Assembly (NCBI RefSeq): GCF_900100345.1
Contig: NZ_FMTT01000033.1
Span: forward strand, 1-61,801
From: Paenibacillus tianmuensis
GTDB taxonomy: Bacteria; Bacillota; Bacilli; Paenibacillales; NBRC-103111
Direction: 5' to 3'
DNA length: 61,801 nucleotides
Positions 54,350-61,801 of this stretch are shown in pieces. The position numbers and the translations under genes are program-made. Each line of letters opens with the position of its first letter. The first letter of the stretch is position 1. Under the pieces are notes generated by a model. It worked only from the letters and a program-made list of their open reading frames with translations, ran no database searches and had not been told where the DNA came from.

Positions 54350-54404
54350 GGCCTGTGACCAGCAGCTTTGATAAGAAGCTGCCAGCATCACAGGCCTATT
54401 TTAT
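54350..54404 (+). terminator. Terminator ending the RiPP cluster
   Basis: GGCCTGTGA and AGCAGCTT pair with AAGCTGC and TCACAGGCC around a short loop, followed by TATTTTATTT. Confidence 0.85.
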
Positions 54405-54500
54405 TTCGTCCAGCTTACCGTCCAGCTCGCCCCCGGCGTAGTAGTTATAAAAGAAGAAAGAAACTGCCTGACGCAATCCTGATAAACCGATGACTACGCT

Positions 54501-54528
54501 TTGTCTCGGTCAAGGCGTGTGATATAAT
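54501..54528 (+). promoter_or_regulatory. Promoter of the MraY/WecA-family gene
   Basis: TTGTCT, 16 bases, TATAAT. It lies about 25 to 50 bases before the start of the gene. Confidence 0.6.
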
Positions 54529-54551
54529 GGGAAATCATAACTAATCGAATA

Positions 54552-55535
54552 TTGACGGAATGTGGAGGGATTTTTATTCTTTACGCGGCAGCGTTTCTCA
54601 TGTCATTTACCATCGTATTCCTGCTCATCCCCCCGCTGCGCCGCTTGGCGTTTCGCATCGATTTTGTGGACAAGCCCAAAGTCGACAACGAGAGGAAAAT
54701 ACATAGAGAACCGATACCATTGACGGCCGGCCTCGCGATCTTCGCCGGGTTTGTGATCACTTACTTGTGCTTCGTGCGGAACGATTGGAAGCAGTCTGCC
54801 GCCATTTTGGCCGGATCGCTGCTGATTCTTATCATCGGTATGGTGGATGACTGGTACAAAACCCACGGCAAGGAACTTGCCGCGTGGCCGAAGCTGATCG
54901 TGCAGCTTTCCGCAGCCGTCATCGTGTACAGCTCCGGCGTCATCTTTTACGGGTTCAACAATCCGTTCACCGGAAGCGATGTCATCCTGCCGGTCTGGCT
55001 GCAATTTTTTCTGACCGTCATGTGGATTTTCGGGGTGACGACCGTCATTAACTTTACGGACGGCATGGACGGGCTGGCCGGCGGCTTATCGGCGATTTCG
55101 GCGGTCACGCTGTTCGTTGTCGCGCTGGCCAAGGCACAGTCCGATTCGGCAATGATCGCCATCATCCTGGTCGGAGCGGCGCTAGCCTACTTGAAATACA
55201 ACAAGCCCCCGGCCAAAGTGTTCATGGGCGACGCGGGCGCGACGCTGTTCGGCTTTCTGCTCGGCGTCATCGCCTTGGACGGGGCGTTCAAAGGCGCGAC
55301 CGTGCTGTCGCTGCTCGTTCCGATTCTGGCGCTCGGCGTACCGATTTTCGACAACCTGTTCGTCGTGTTCAAGCGGATGATGAACGGCAAGCCGATCTAC
55401 CAGGCCGACGCCAGCCAAGCGCATTACCGGCTGCTGCGCAGCGGCTTGAATCCGAAGCAAGTCGTGCTGTTTCTTTACCTGATCAATACGTGCTTTAGCC
55501 TAACCTCGATCATTTTACTATTGCTTACGGTATAA
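54552..55535 (+). CDS. MraY/WecA/TagO-family glycosyl-1-phosphate transferase
   Basis: A protein of about 327 residues with ten or eleven hydrophobic helices. The Asp-rich loops of the family are seen: FVDKPKVDNERKIHREPIP and the nucleophile segment NFTDGMDGLAGGLSA, then AKVFMGDAGATLFGFLLG. Such enzymes link GlcNAc-1-phosphate to undecaprenyl phosphate for teichoic acid or capsule synthesis, with the WecG/TagA-type protein at 32.7 kb as a natural partner. The start is unclear: TTG at 54552 has no ribosome site, while an ATT at 54576 has GGAGGG six bases ahead. Confidence 0.88.
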   Translation: MTECGGIFILYAAAFLMSFTIVFLLIPPLRRLAFRIDFVDKPKVDNERKIHREPIPLTAGLAIFAGFVITYLCFVRNDWKQSAAILAGSLLILIIGMVDDWYKTHGKELAAWPKLIVQLSAAVIVYSSGVIFYGFNNPFTGSDVILPVWLQFFLTVMWIFGVTTVINFTDGMDGLAGGLSAISAVTLFVVALAKAQSDSAMIAIILVGAALAYLKYNKPPAKVFMGDAGATLFGFLLGVIALDGAFKGATVLSLLVPILALGVPIFDNLFVVFKRMMNGKPIYQADASQAHYRLLRSGLNPKQVVLFLYLINTCFSLTSIILLLLTV

Positions 55536-55568
55536 TCCATCGTCATTATTGTTCATAGGGAGAGTCGT

Positions 55569-55610
55569 AAAACAAGCCTGCCGCATCATTGCTGCAAGGC
55601 TTGTTTTGTT
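55569..55610. terminator. Terminator after the MraY/WecA-family gene
   Basis: AAAACAAGCCT pairs with AGGCTTGTTTT; T-rich on the plus strand. Confidence 0.85.
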
Positions 55611-55740
55611 ATTTATAGCGCGAAAATCATCTTTACCTTAAATATTCTTAATATTAACTATTCTTTAGATGCTATTCGTATCTATACTTCAGTGAAATTC
55701 GTATAATAGATACATACTGTATAGCTTGGAGGTTAAAATC

Positions 55741-57042
55741 ATGAATAACGACAACAGACACGACAATAAACAAATCAGTAGAAGAAAGCTGCTAACCTCC
55801 CTAGGAACGCTCGGAGTCGGCGTCGCAGGAGCCAGTCTTTTAAGCGGCGTTGACAAAGTTTACGGAAGTTCGGTGACCAATGCCGTTTACGACTCCGCCG
55901 CGCTAAATGTCCCAAGCACAAATTTCGTAAATGTCACTGATGCTTCTTTCAAAGCCGACCCCACCGGGGACAAAGATAGTACGAAAGCGATAAACGATGC
56001 TTTTGCCTTTGCTGCTCAAAACAAGAAAGCCGTATTTTTCCCAGGCGGAACCTATCTAATAGAAGAAACCATCAACGTTCCGTTGCACGTGAGCTTTTAC
56101 GGCGTGGGACATGCCTCCGAAATTAAAGCGACAGCCCCTATCAGCATGTTTAAATTTGCAAGCCAAGGCACAGACCAGAAAGGAAATCGATACGGAGAAA
56201 TGTCCGGATTGTATATCAATGGCAATCAGATTGCGACAATTGGACTGGAACTGGCCTATGTCGTCGTGGAGCGATTATTTCAAGCCGTTCAAATCGAAAA
56301 TGTATCCGGTCCGGCCATACGAATGGATACTTCCCAAAACAATACGTTCGTGTCCGTCAACATCGAACACTGCAAGCAGGGCATCGTCTTGCTTAACGGA
56401 GCCGGCAATAACGCCTTCTACCGCTGCGAGATTAACGAACCCGGAGACGTTGGGATATTGTTTGGTTCGGATGAATCCCTTACCGGTTATGGCAAAAATG
56501 CCTTCAGTAATCAATCCACCGGAAACGAGTTCAATAAATGCATTATCGAGAGAGGCACAACCGCTGGTTACGGAGTTCACATCAAGAGCGGATACCGAAA
56601 CGTATTTTGGAATTGCGACATCGTCGCCGGAAGACTTGCAAAAGTAAAGATCGACTTTGGCGACAATCAATCGCTTAATGGATTTTACCGCTGCGCCTTT
56701 ACATGCTCGGATAATGAGATCGCCATTTCTGCAGGAGGCTACCGAACGATGATTCAAGATTCGATCATCAAAGGGTATGAGAAAGCCAATCCGACCTGCA
56801 TTGAAGTATTCAATGAAACGCATATCATTCATTGTCACCTTAGTGAGAAGACATACAAGATTGTGAACAAAGCCGGAGATCGAAAAATTAATATCCGCTT
56901 CACGCCGCTTAACGCGGTGGGATCGACGGAAAACCGTCCGAATCATGGGCATATGGGAGTCGGGGTTCAATATTATAATATTACCACCGAAATGCTCGAA
57001 ATCTGGAACGGTGAGGCATGGAAAAGCGTAGCCTTCAAATAA
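55741..57042 (+). CDS. Tat-exported beta-helix (pectate-lyase-like) protein
   Basis: A 433-residue protein. The N-terminus has the twin-arginine motif SRRKLLTSLG followed by a hydrophobic stretch (LGVGVAGASLLSG), so export by Tat is likely. The mature part fits the pectate-lyase-superfamily right-handed beta-helix (early signature DPTGDKDSTKAINDAFAFA with FFPGGTYLIEETI). Such domains bind or cut polysaccharides, and also occur in phage tail spikes. No active site can be named. ATG at 55741, GGAGGT 8 bases upstream. Single gene with its own terminator. Confidence 0.8.
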   Translation: MNNDNRHDNKQISRRKLLTSLGTLGVGVAGASLLSGVDKVYGSSVTNAVYDSAALNVPSTNFVNVTDASFKADPTGDKDSTKAINDAFAFAAQNKKAVFFPGGTYLIEETINVPLHVSFYGVGHASEIKATAPISMFKFASQGTDQKGNRYGEMSGLYINGNQIATIGLELAYVVVERLFQAVQIENVSGPAIRMDTSQNNTFVSVNIEHCKQGIVLLNGAGNNAFYRCEINEPGDVGILFGSDESLTGYGKNAFSNQSTGNEFNKCIIERGTTAGYGVHIKSGYRNVFWNCDIVAGRLAKVKIDFGDNQSLNGFYRCAFTCSDNEIAISAGGYRTMIQDSIIKGYEKANPTCIEVFNETHIIHCHLSEKTYKIVNKAGDRKINIRFTPLNAVGSTENRPNHGHMGVGVQYYNITTEMLEIWNGEAWKSVAFK

Positions 57043-57068
57043 TCGCAACAATCCTTCTGTATAACACC

Positions 57069-57117
57069 AAAGCCGGCTCCAGGCCTCTTCTTCGGAAGAA
57101 CCCGGAACCGGCTTTGC
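57069..57117. terminator. Terminator after the beta-helix gene
   Basis: AAAGCCGG with CCGGCTTT, extended by TCC/GGA pairing, T-rich end on both strands. It also serves the convergent dehydrogenase. Confidence 0.8.
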
Positions 57118-57145
57118 TCATGCCGCCCGCTTCGCTATGTTTAGG

Positions 57146-58144
57146 TCAATAAGTTAGCAGTACGCCAAGCGTTTCCTTCGGTGCGCGCAGGTAGCATTCG
57201 TACGCCTCCCCTACTCGGTCCACCGGAAGCTTCTTGGAAATCAGCGGCATGACGTCGATCTTCCGTTCGCCAAGCAAACGGATATATTCGTACATGTTGC
57301 GCCCTTCCGTCCAACGCACGAAGCCGATCGGGTAATCGACGCCATCCTGCTCGTAAGCGGCGTCGTACCGCCCCGGGCCGCCCGCACGCGAGATGCGCAG
57401 CTCCGCTTCCTTGACGAACATGAGCTCCCGGGATAATTCCGCATGCATGTCCCCCACGATGACAATGCGGCCCCGGTCCCGCAGCCAGCCCAGCGACTGG
57501 TTCAACAGCTCCGCGCCCCCGCCGCCGGCGCACAAGACGACCGTATCCGCGCCTTCGACCAAATAATCCGCCCGCAGCGAAGCCTCCAGCTCTTCATAGG
57601 AAGCAAACACCGTTTGGAGACCGGAACGCCGGAGCATCGAGCACCGCTCCTCCAGCAAGTCCAGCGCGTACACCCGGTATCCCGCCGCTTCCGCAATTTG
57701 ACAGGTGAGCTGGCCGAGAATGCCCAGCCCGACCACGGCGACTTTGCTTCCGAATTGCAGCTCGGCCTGCCGAAGCCCGTGAATCGCAATCGCTCCGAGT
57801 CCGACGAACGCCGCCTCTTCGGCCGATAGGGAGTCCGGGAGCGGAATGGCGAGCGCCTTAGGCACAGCAAGCAGCTCCGCGTGCTTCACGTACGGAGCCC
57901 CGTAGCAGGCGACCCGGTCGCCCGGGCGCACATGCGTCACGCCTTCGCCAGTTTGGAGCACCGTGCCGACTGCGCTGTAACCGAGCGAGACCGGAGTCTC
58001 GCCGGCCCGTTTCTTCATTTCGATCTCGGTACCCGGGCTGATCGCCGAACATATCGTGCGAACCAGAAGCATATTCGGCTCCACGATAGGCTCGGGCACT
58101 TGTCTAACCTCCGCCTCTCCGTTGATGGCGACTACTGCCCTCAT
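57146..58144 (-). CDS. Zinc-containing alcohol dehydrogenase family (MDR) protein
   Basis: A 332-residue medium-chain dehydrogenase/reductase. The NAD(P) fold motif VVGLGILGQLTCQ is visible at about 157-169, together with ICSAISPGTEIEM in the N-terminal catalytic domain. It lacks the usual GHE zinc-site sequence of sorbitol dehydrogenases, so it may be a quinone-reductase-like or zinc-free member. The ATG at 58144 has AGAGGAGAG upstream. It follows the sugar permease by 65 bp on the same strand and may act on the imported sugar; inference. Confidence 0.8.
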   Translation of the reverse strand: MRAVVAINGEAEVRQVPEPIVEPNMLLVRTICSAISPGTEIEMKKRAGETPVSLGYSAVGTVLQTGEGVTHVRPGDRVACYGAPYVKHAELLAVPKALAIPLPDSLSAEEAAFVGLGAIAIHGLRQAELQFGSKVAVVGLGILGQLTCQIAEAAGYRVYALDLLEERCSMLRRSGLQTVFASYEELEASLRADYLVEGADTVVLCAGGGGAELLNQSLGWLRDRGRIVIVGDMHAELSRELMFVKEAELRISRAGGPGRYDAAYEQDGVDYPIGFVRWTEGRNMYEYIRLLGERKIDVMPLISKKLPVDRVGEAYECYLRAPKETLGVLLTY

Positions 58145-58209
58145 CTTGGTCTCTCCTCTCTCTTTCCGAACCAAATCCAAATTATTTTAAGCCGGACATT
58201 GTAATGCCT

Positions 58210-58995
58210 TCAAGTAAAGTAACGCTGGAAAAACAAAAAGATCAAAAACGTCGGCACGAACGAGATGACCGCCCCGGCCATTTCGAAGCCGAAATTGCCC
58301 TCCTTGGTCAACAAGGAAGCGAGACCTACCGTGAGCGGGAACATTTTCTCGGTTGTTGTGAAAATAAGCGGCGTGAACAAATCGTTCCAGCACTGGATGA
58401 ACGCAAACGTTCCGACGGCCGCCAGCGCCGGCTTGGCCAGCGGCACCATGAGCTGGAACAAGATTTTGAAATCCCCGGCCCCGTCGAGATAAGCCGCTTC
58501 TTCCAAGTCCTTGGGAATCGTCTGCATGAGCTGCCGCACCAGAAATACGCCCATGATCGCCCACAGCTCCGGCACAATAATGGCGGAATACGTATTGATC
58601 CAGTGCATTTTGCTGAACATGATGTATTTCGGAATGATCAGCATTTGATTCGGGATCATGACCATCGCCATTAAGCACCAGAAGATCGTCTCTTTGAACC
58701 GGAACTGCTTCTTGGCGAAAATATACCCGAGCACCCCGGCAAAAAACATCTGCGTCGCAACCGGCACTAAAGTAATGACGATCGAGTTGAGCAGCCAACG
58801 TATCATGCTGCTGCTGCTGAAAATGTAGCTATAGTTGTACCAGGTCGGCTGGTCGGGAATCCAAAAGGAAGGATCGGCGAGCCCCACATCCAGCTTTTTG
58901 AACGACCCGAGCACCATTACGACAAACGGGAACATGAACGCGATGCCCGCCAGCACGAGCGGGATATAGACCAGCGCTTTTCGCCCAGCCGTCAT
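58210..58995 (-). CDS. Sugar ABC transporter permease (MalG-like)
   Basis: A 261-residue CUT1-type permease with six helices and the EAA loop visible as EEAAYLDGAGDFKILFQLMVPL. The ATG has AAAGGAGG 8 bases upstream. Third gene of the operon. Confidence 0.92.
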   Translation of the reverse strand: MTAGRKALVYIPLVLAGIAFMFPFVVMVLGSFKKLDVGLADPSFWIPDQPTWYNYSYIFSSSSMIRWLLNSIVITLVPVATQMFFAGVLGYIFAKKQFRFKETIFWCLMAMVMIPNQMLIIPKYIMFSKMHWINTYSAIIVPELWAIMGVFLVRQLMQTIPKDLEEAAYLDGAGDFKILFQLMVPLAKPALAAVGTFAFIQCWNDLFTPLIFTTTEKMFPLTVGLASLLTKEGNFGFEMAGAVISFVPTFLIFLFFQRYFT

Positions 58996-59022
58996 ACCGT
59001 CCGCCTCCTTTCTCCGCGAAGT

Positions 59023-59955
59023 TTAATGGTAGGATACGTCTTTGCCGAGAAATTTGCGCTGCACAAGCGAGATCGTGAAAATGATGAAAAAGAGCACATA
59101 CGCAAGCACGCTGCCGTAGCCAAAGCGCAGCGACGTAAAGCCTTCCTGATACAAGTAATACACGATCGTCGTCGTCGCATAATCCGGGCCGCCTCCCGTC
59201 AGTAGGAACGCGGAGTCGAAAACTTGAAACGATCCGATGGTCGTAATGATCGCCACGTAAAAATGAATCGGCAGCAGCAGCGGAAACGTGATGCTCCAGA
59301 ACGTTTTCCAGCCCGACGCGCCGTCCATCTTCGCCGCTTCGTACAGATGTCCCGGAATCGACTGCAGCCCAGCGTAGTAATACACCATCGTGCTGCCGCG
59401 CACTTTGAAAATGCTCAAAGCGGCCAGCACCGGCAGAGCCTGCTTCGAATCGGAGAAAAAGAGCTGCGATTCGATCCCCACATAGCTGAGCAGATGGTTG
59501 ATCACCCCGTAGTCCGTACCCTTGAACAGCCATTCCCAGATGCCCGACAAGATGACGAACGACGTGACGACCGGAAGGAAGAACATCCCTTTGAACAGTC
59601 CGGCCAGCTTGACTTTCGAGTAAACGAGCAGCGCCAGAATCCAGCCGAGCGCCATCGTCGGCACGATATAATAGACCGAAAACAGCACGGTGTTCCAGAT
59701 CGACCGCCAGGCCAGCTTATCCTGCAGTAACCGTTCCCAGTTGCCGAGTCCTGCGAAGGACGGTTTGCCGATCATCGGCCAATCCATGAAGGTCAGCACG
59801 AAGCTGAAGACGAGCGGAACAAATTGAAATATGAGAAAATGCAGCAGCACCGGCACCAGGAAAACGTAGATGATGGCGTTTTTTCTCCAGCTCTGCATGA
59901 TCCGGCCGGATAGCCTGCTGCGATGGTGGATATGCGAGTTTCGTACGGATTCCAT
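59023..59955 (-). CDS. Sugar ABC transporter permease (MalF-like)
   Basis: A 310-residue permease with six or so helices and the EAA motif YEAAKMDGASGWKTFWSITFP. The ATG at 59955 has GGAGGTG upstream. Second gene of the operon, after the damaged binding-protein gene. Together with the MalG-like protein it forms the channel; the ATPase is not encoded here and is probably shared (MsmK type), as is common in Gram-positives. Confidence 0.9.
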   Translation of the reverse strand: MESVRNSHIHHRSRLSGRIMQSWRKNAIIYVFLVPVLLHFLIFQFVPLVFSFVLTFMDWPMIGKPSFAGLGNWERLLQDKLAWRSIWNTVLFSVYYIVPTMALGWILALLVYSKVKLAGLFKGMFFLPVVTSFVILSGIWEWLFKGTDYGVINHLLSYVGIESQLFFSDSKQALPVLAALSIFKVRGSTMVYYYAGLQSIPGHLYEAAKMDGASGWKTFWSITFPLLLPIHFYVAIITTIGSFQVFDSAFLLTGGGPDYATTTIVYYLYQEGFTSLRFGYGSVLAYVLFFIIFTISLVQRKFLGKDVSYH

Positions 59956-60041
59956 ACGGCGAATCGTCACCTCCGGCAGGTCCGAAGCGCAGAGAGAGGC
60001 GGCGGCAAACGCTGCCCCTCCCCGCCACTTTGGTTTTGGAA

Positions 60042-61303
60042 TTACTTTTCGCGTCGAGCTTAAGCGCTTCGGCGGCGGCATCGGCCGCTTGCTTCGGCGT
60101 CTTCTTGCCTTCCAGCATCGCGCCGATCTCCGCTTGAATCTTGGGCATAAACCCGCGGGCGGCCGGATGGGAGATTCCGGGGATCGTGAGATCCGCGTAC
60201 TACATAAATTCCTTCATATCTTGGTCGTCGTTATAAATGTCGCCCGCCGATTTGCGCACGGGCAAATAGCCGGTCAATTTATTGAACGCTTTGGCCGTAT
60301 CCGTATTCGTCAAAAATTTGGCGAATTCCACGGCAGCGGCTTTATTTTTGCTCGCTTTCGAGACGACGAACATGCCTACCGTGCCGAAGCTCGCCTGCTT
60401 TTCCTTTTTCAGCGGCGGTCCGATCACGTATGGTTTTTTCTGCGCTTTCAGTGTCGTTAGTGTCGAGCCTTGACCCCAGACCGCCAGCATTTTGCCGGAC
60501 AAAAACTCGGGGAACTGGTCGTCGCTGGAGATCGAGTCCTTCGGAATCCAGCCGTTATCGAACACCTGTACCCCTTTGTCATTATTCAAAATCATGCTGC
60601 CGCCGTCATCCAACACATTGCCGCCGCTCTGCCACAGCAAGGGGTACAGCGTCGCATTACAGCAGCCCGCGCCGCCTTCGAAATTGCGCGCATACAGGCC
60701 TTTGGCCTTCGCCTTCTCGGCCCAGCGGTCGAATTCGTCCCAGGTCGTCGGCAGCTTTGCCGGATCTTCGCCGATCGCCTTGATTAAATCCGGGTTATAT
60801 ATTAGCGTCTGGACCTCTTGCAGAATCGGAAGCGCATACAACTTGCCTTGATAGGTCGCTCCGGCTAACGCTCCCTTGCTGAAATCGTCCGTATTGATGT
60901 CTTTCACGTAGGCGTCAAGCGGCTCTAGCGCCTGATTGCCAGCAAACTGCGGAACTTGATCCGGAAGCTGATAGAAGACGTCAGGTCCGGAACCGGCGGC
61001 GAGCGCGGTCAGTATTTTTTGTCCCCGGCCTTTCCAAGGAATCTCTTCGTAGTTCACTTTCACATCGGGGTACTTCTGCTTGAACGCGGCGATCGTATCG
61101 TTCCAGAACGCTTTGAGCTGCTCCTTCTTATTGTCGCTGACATAAGGATGCCCCCATATGGTAATTTCTCCGGCCACCTTATCCCCGGCCCCGCCCGGAG
61201 CGGCTGCGTTGTTAGGGCTGCCCGAATCCGAGCCACAGCCGGACAATAAGATGCCGAGCGAAAGCGCAGCCGGCAGCATCATCGATAATACACGTTTGGT
61301 CAT
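60042..61303 (-). pseudogene. Sugar-binding lipoprotein, interrupted by in-frame TAG and lost stop
   Basis: A CUT1-type binding lipoprotein (lipobox GILLSGCGS) starting at the ATG at 61303 (GAGGAGGGT upstream). Reading stops at a TAG at 60200-60202 after 367 codons, but the same frame goes on with typical family C-terminal sequence (YADLTIPGISHPAARGFMPK and EGKKTPKQAADAAAEALKL). It then passes an AAAA run and misses a TAA at 60042-60044 that would be in frame after one added A. Two lesions suggest a decaying gene, or sequence errors. The two permease genes downstream are intact. Confidence 0.75.
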
Positions 61304-61488
61304 AGATGAGACCCTCCTCGCTTGTAGACTGAACTGACGAATTCATTACTTCGGACTCACCGGACTTTCATCGACTGTTGAAAGTGCTTTCTATTGCCGG
61401 ACGGACCGTCCCCCCCTTTCAGTCTTAAGAACCAATAATGATCCAGTTCGTGGGAAAGCGATTTCAATTGTGATCTATATAAGTTGAA

Positions 61489-61504
61489 CTAATGAATTCA
61501 TTAG
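61489..61504. promoter_or_regulatory. 16-bp perfect palindrome upstream of the sugar operon
   Basis: CTAATGAATTCATTAG is a perfect palindrome. A close copy, GAACTGACGAATTCATTAC, lies at 61331-61349, sharing 16 of 19 bases with GAACTAATGAATTCATTAG (61486-61504). Their placement upstream of the binding-protein gene suggests operator sites for a sugar repressor, or leftover IS ends next to the IS630 gene. Confidence 0.4.
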
Positions 61505-61506
61505 AA

Positions 61507-61801
61507 TTAGAACCTAACACAAAGCCGATCTATGATCGACCACCGAGATTTCATGATTTCGTCCATAAACTGCTGAACATTGTTACGGATTTCGGCCACC
61601 GTGTGATAGAACACATTGTTAATTACATCGGATTTCAGCCATTTCCATAACCCTTCAACAAGATTCAATTTCGGACTGTAAGGCGGCAGGAAAACCAGTT
61701 CGAGTCGGCCTTTCATCTCTTCCAAAAACGGCTGCAATAACTTGGCATGATGAATGCGAGCGTTATCCAACACGATGACGATTTTGCCCTTTGGATAGTG
61801 A
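61507..61801 (-). CDS. IS630-family transposase, C-terminal part (cut by window edge)
   Basis: The frame is open to the window edge and shows the last 97 codons. The catalytic aspartate is in VIVLDNARIHHAK and the glutamate region in LNLVEGLWKWLKS, preceded by VFLPPYSPKLN, the DDE_3 arrangement of IS630/Tc1-type elements. The N-terminal part lies beyond the window, so integrity is unknown. It is next to the sugar operon promoter region. Confidence 0.88.
   Translation of the reverse strand, partial: HYPKGKIVIVLDNARIHHAKLLQPFLEEMKGRLELVFLPPYSPKLNLVEGLWKWLKSDVINNVFYHTVAEIRNNVQQFMDEIMKSRWSIIDRLCVRF

Overview
The window looks like chromosomal DNA of a Paenibacillus-type, spore-forming, Gram-positive bacterium. 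The evidence is a gene block in the order known from Bacillus subtilis (efp, papA/yqhT, aroQ/yqhS, yqhR, yqhQ, yqhP-like, yqhO-like patatin, mntR), a spore photoproduct lyase, an MreB-family gene in a two-component operon, a Met T-box, a DUF4023 gene, an SLH surface protein, strong AGGAGG ribosome binding sites and TTG/GTG starts. The window is cut inside an insertion sequence at each end: an IS5-type transposase on the left and an IS630-type transposase on the right.

Layout. 1-6 kb is an AT-rich accessory island: IS5 tail, an unknown small gene, a two-gene Gabija-like defence operon (class 2 OLD nuclease plus UvrD-like helicase), a broken nuclease-like remnant and a GNAT acetyltransferase. 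6-27 kb is mostly core genome: the efp-mntR block, splB, ccdA, the zinc transporter znuABC, an oxidoreductase, metG with its T-box leader, yidD, a secreted Lys-rich protein, a racemase-like protein, and a response regulator / histidine kinase / MreB-like operon. At 26.5-27.3 kb lies a toxin-antitoxin-like pair whose PIN protein appears to lack the usual aspartates. 27.9-32.5 kb holds a five-gene operon that resembles the SDP (sporulation-delaying peptide) biosynthesis system. 32.7-47.4 kb holds a WecG/TagA glycosyltransferase, an ABC importer of the TrpX type, a MacAB-like efflux operon with a long secreted protein, pckA, a 186-bp MITE-like element and an SLH-GH18 protein.

47.5-54.4 kb is a self-contained, plus-strand RiPP (ribosomally made, modified peptide) cluster. 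It has a near-consensus promoter, a B12-type radical SAM enzyme with a CX7CX2C motif, a 56-residue precursor ending in a Val/Ser alternation, a 15-bp hairpin, an M16 peptidase, a winged-helix regulator, an MFS exporter, a HExxH peptide-modifying enzyme and a terminator. 54.5-61.3 kb carries a MraY/WecA-family gene, a Tat-exported beta-helix protein and a sugar ABC operon whose binding-protein gene is interrupted by an in-frame TAG and a lost stop.

The two peptide systems are the most interesting content. They are unrelated in enzymes but share a layout: a small precursor gene followed at once by a stable hairpin and then by the maturation genes, which would let the precursor be made in excess. 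The SDP-like operon pairs a hydrophobic Ala/Val-rich secreted peptide with a DUF5819 (SdpA-like) protein, an HTTM (SdpB-like) protein fused to a DCC thiol-oxidoreductase domain, a membrane transglutaminase-like protein and a four-helix membrane protein. All product predictions are inferences from family knowledge and sequence motifs; no database search was run.
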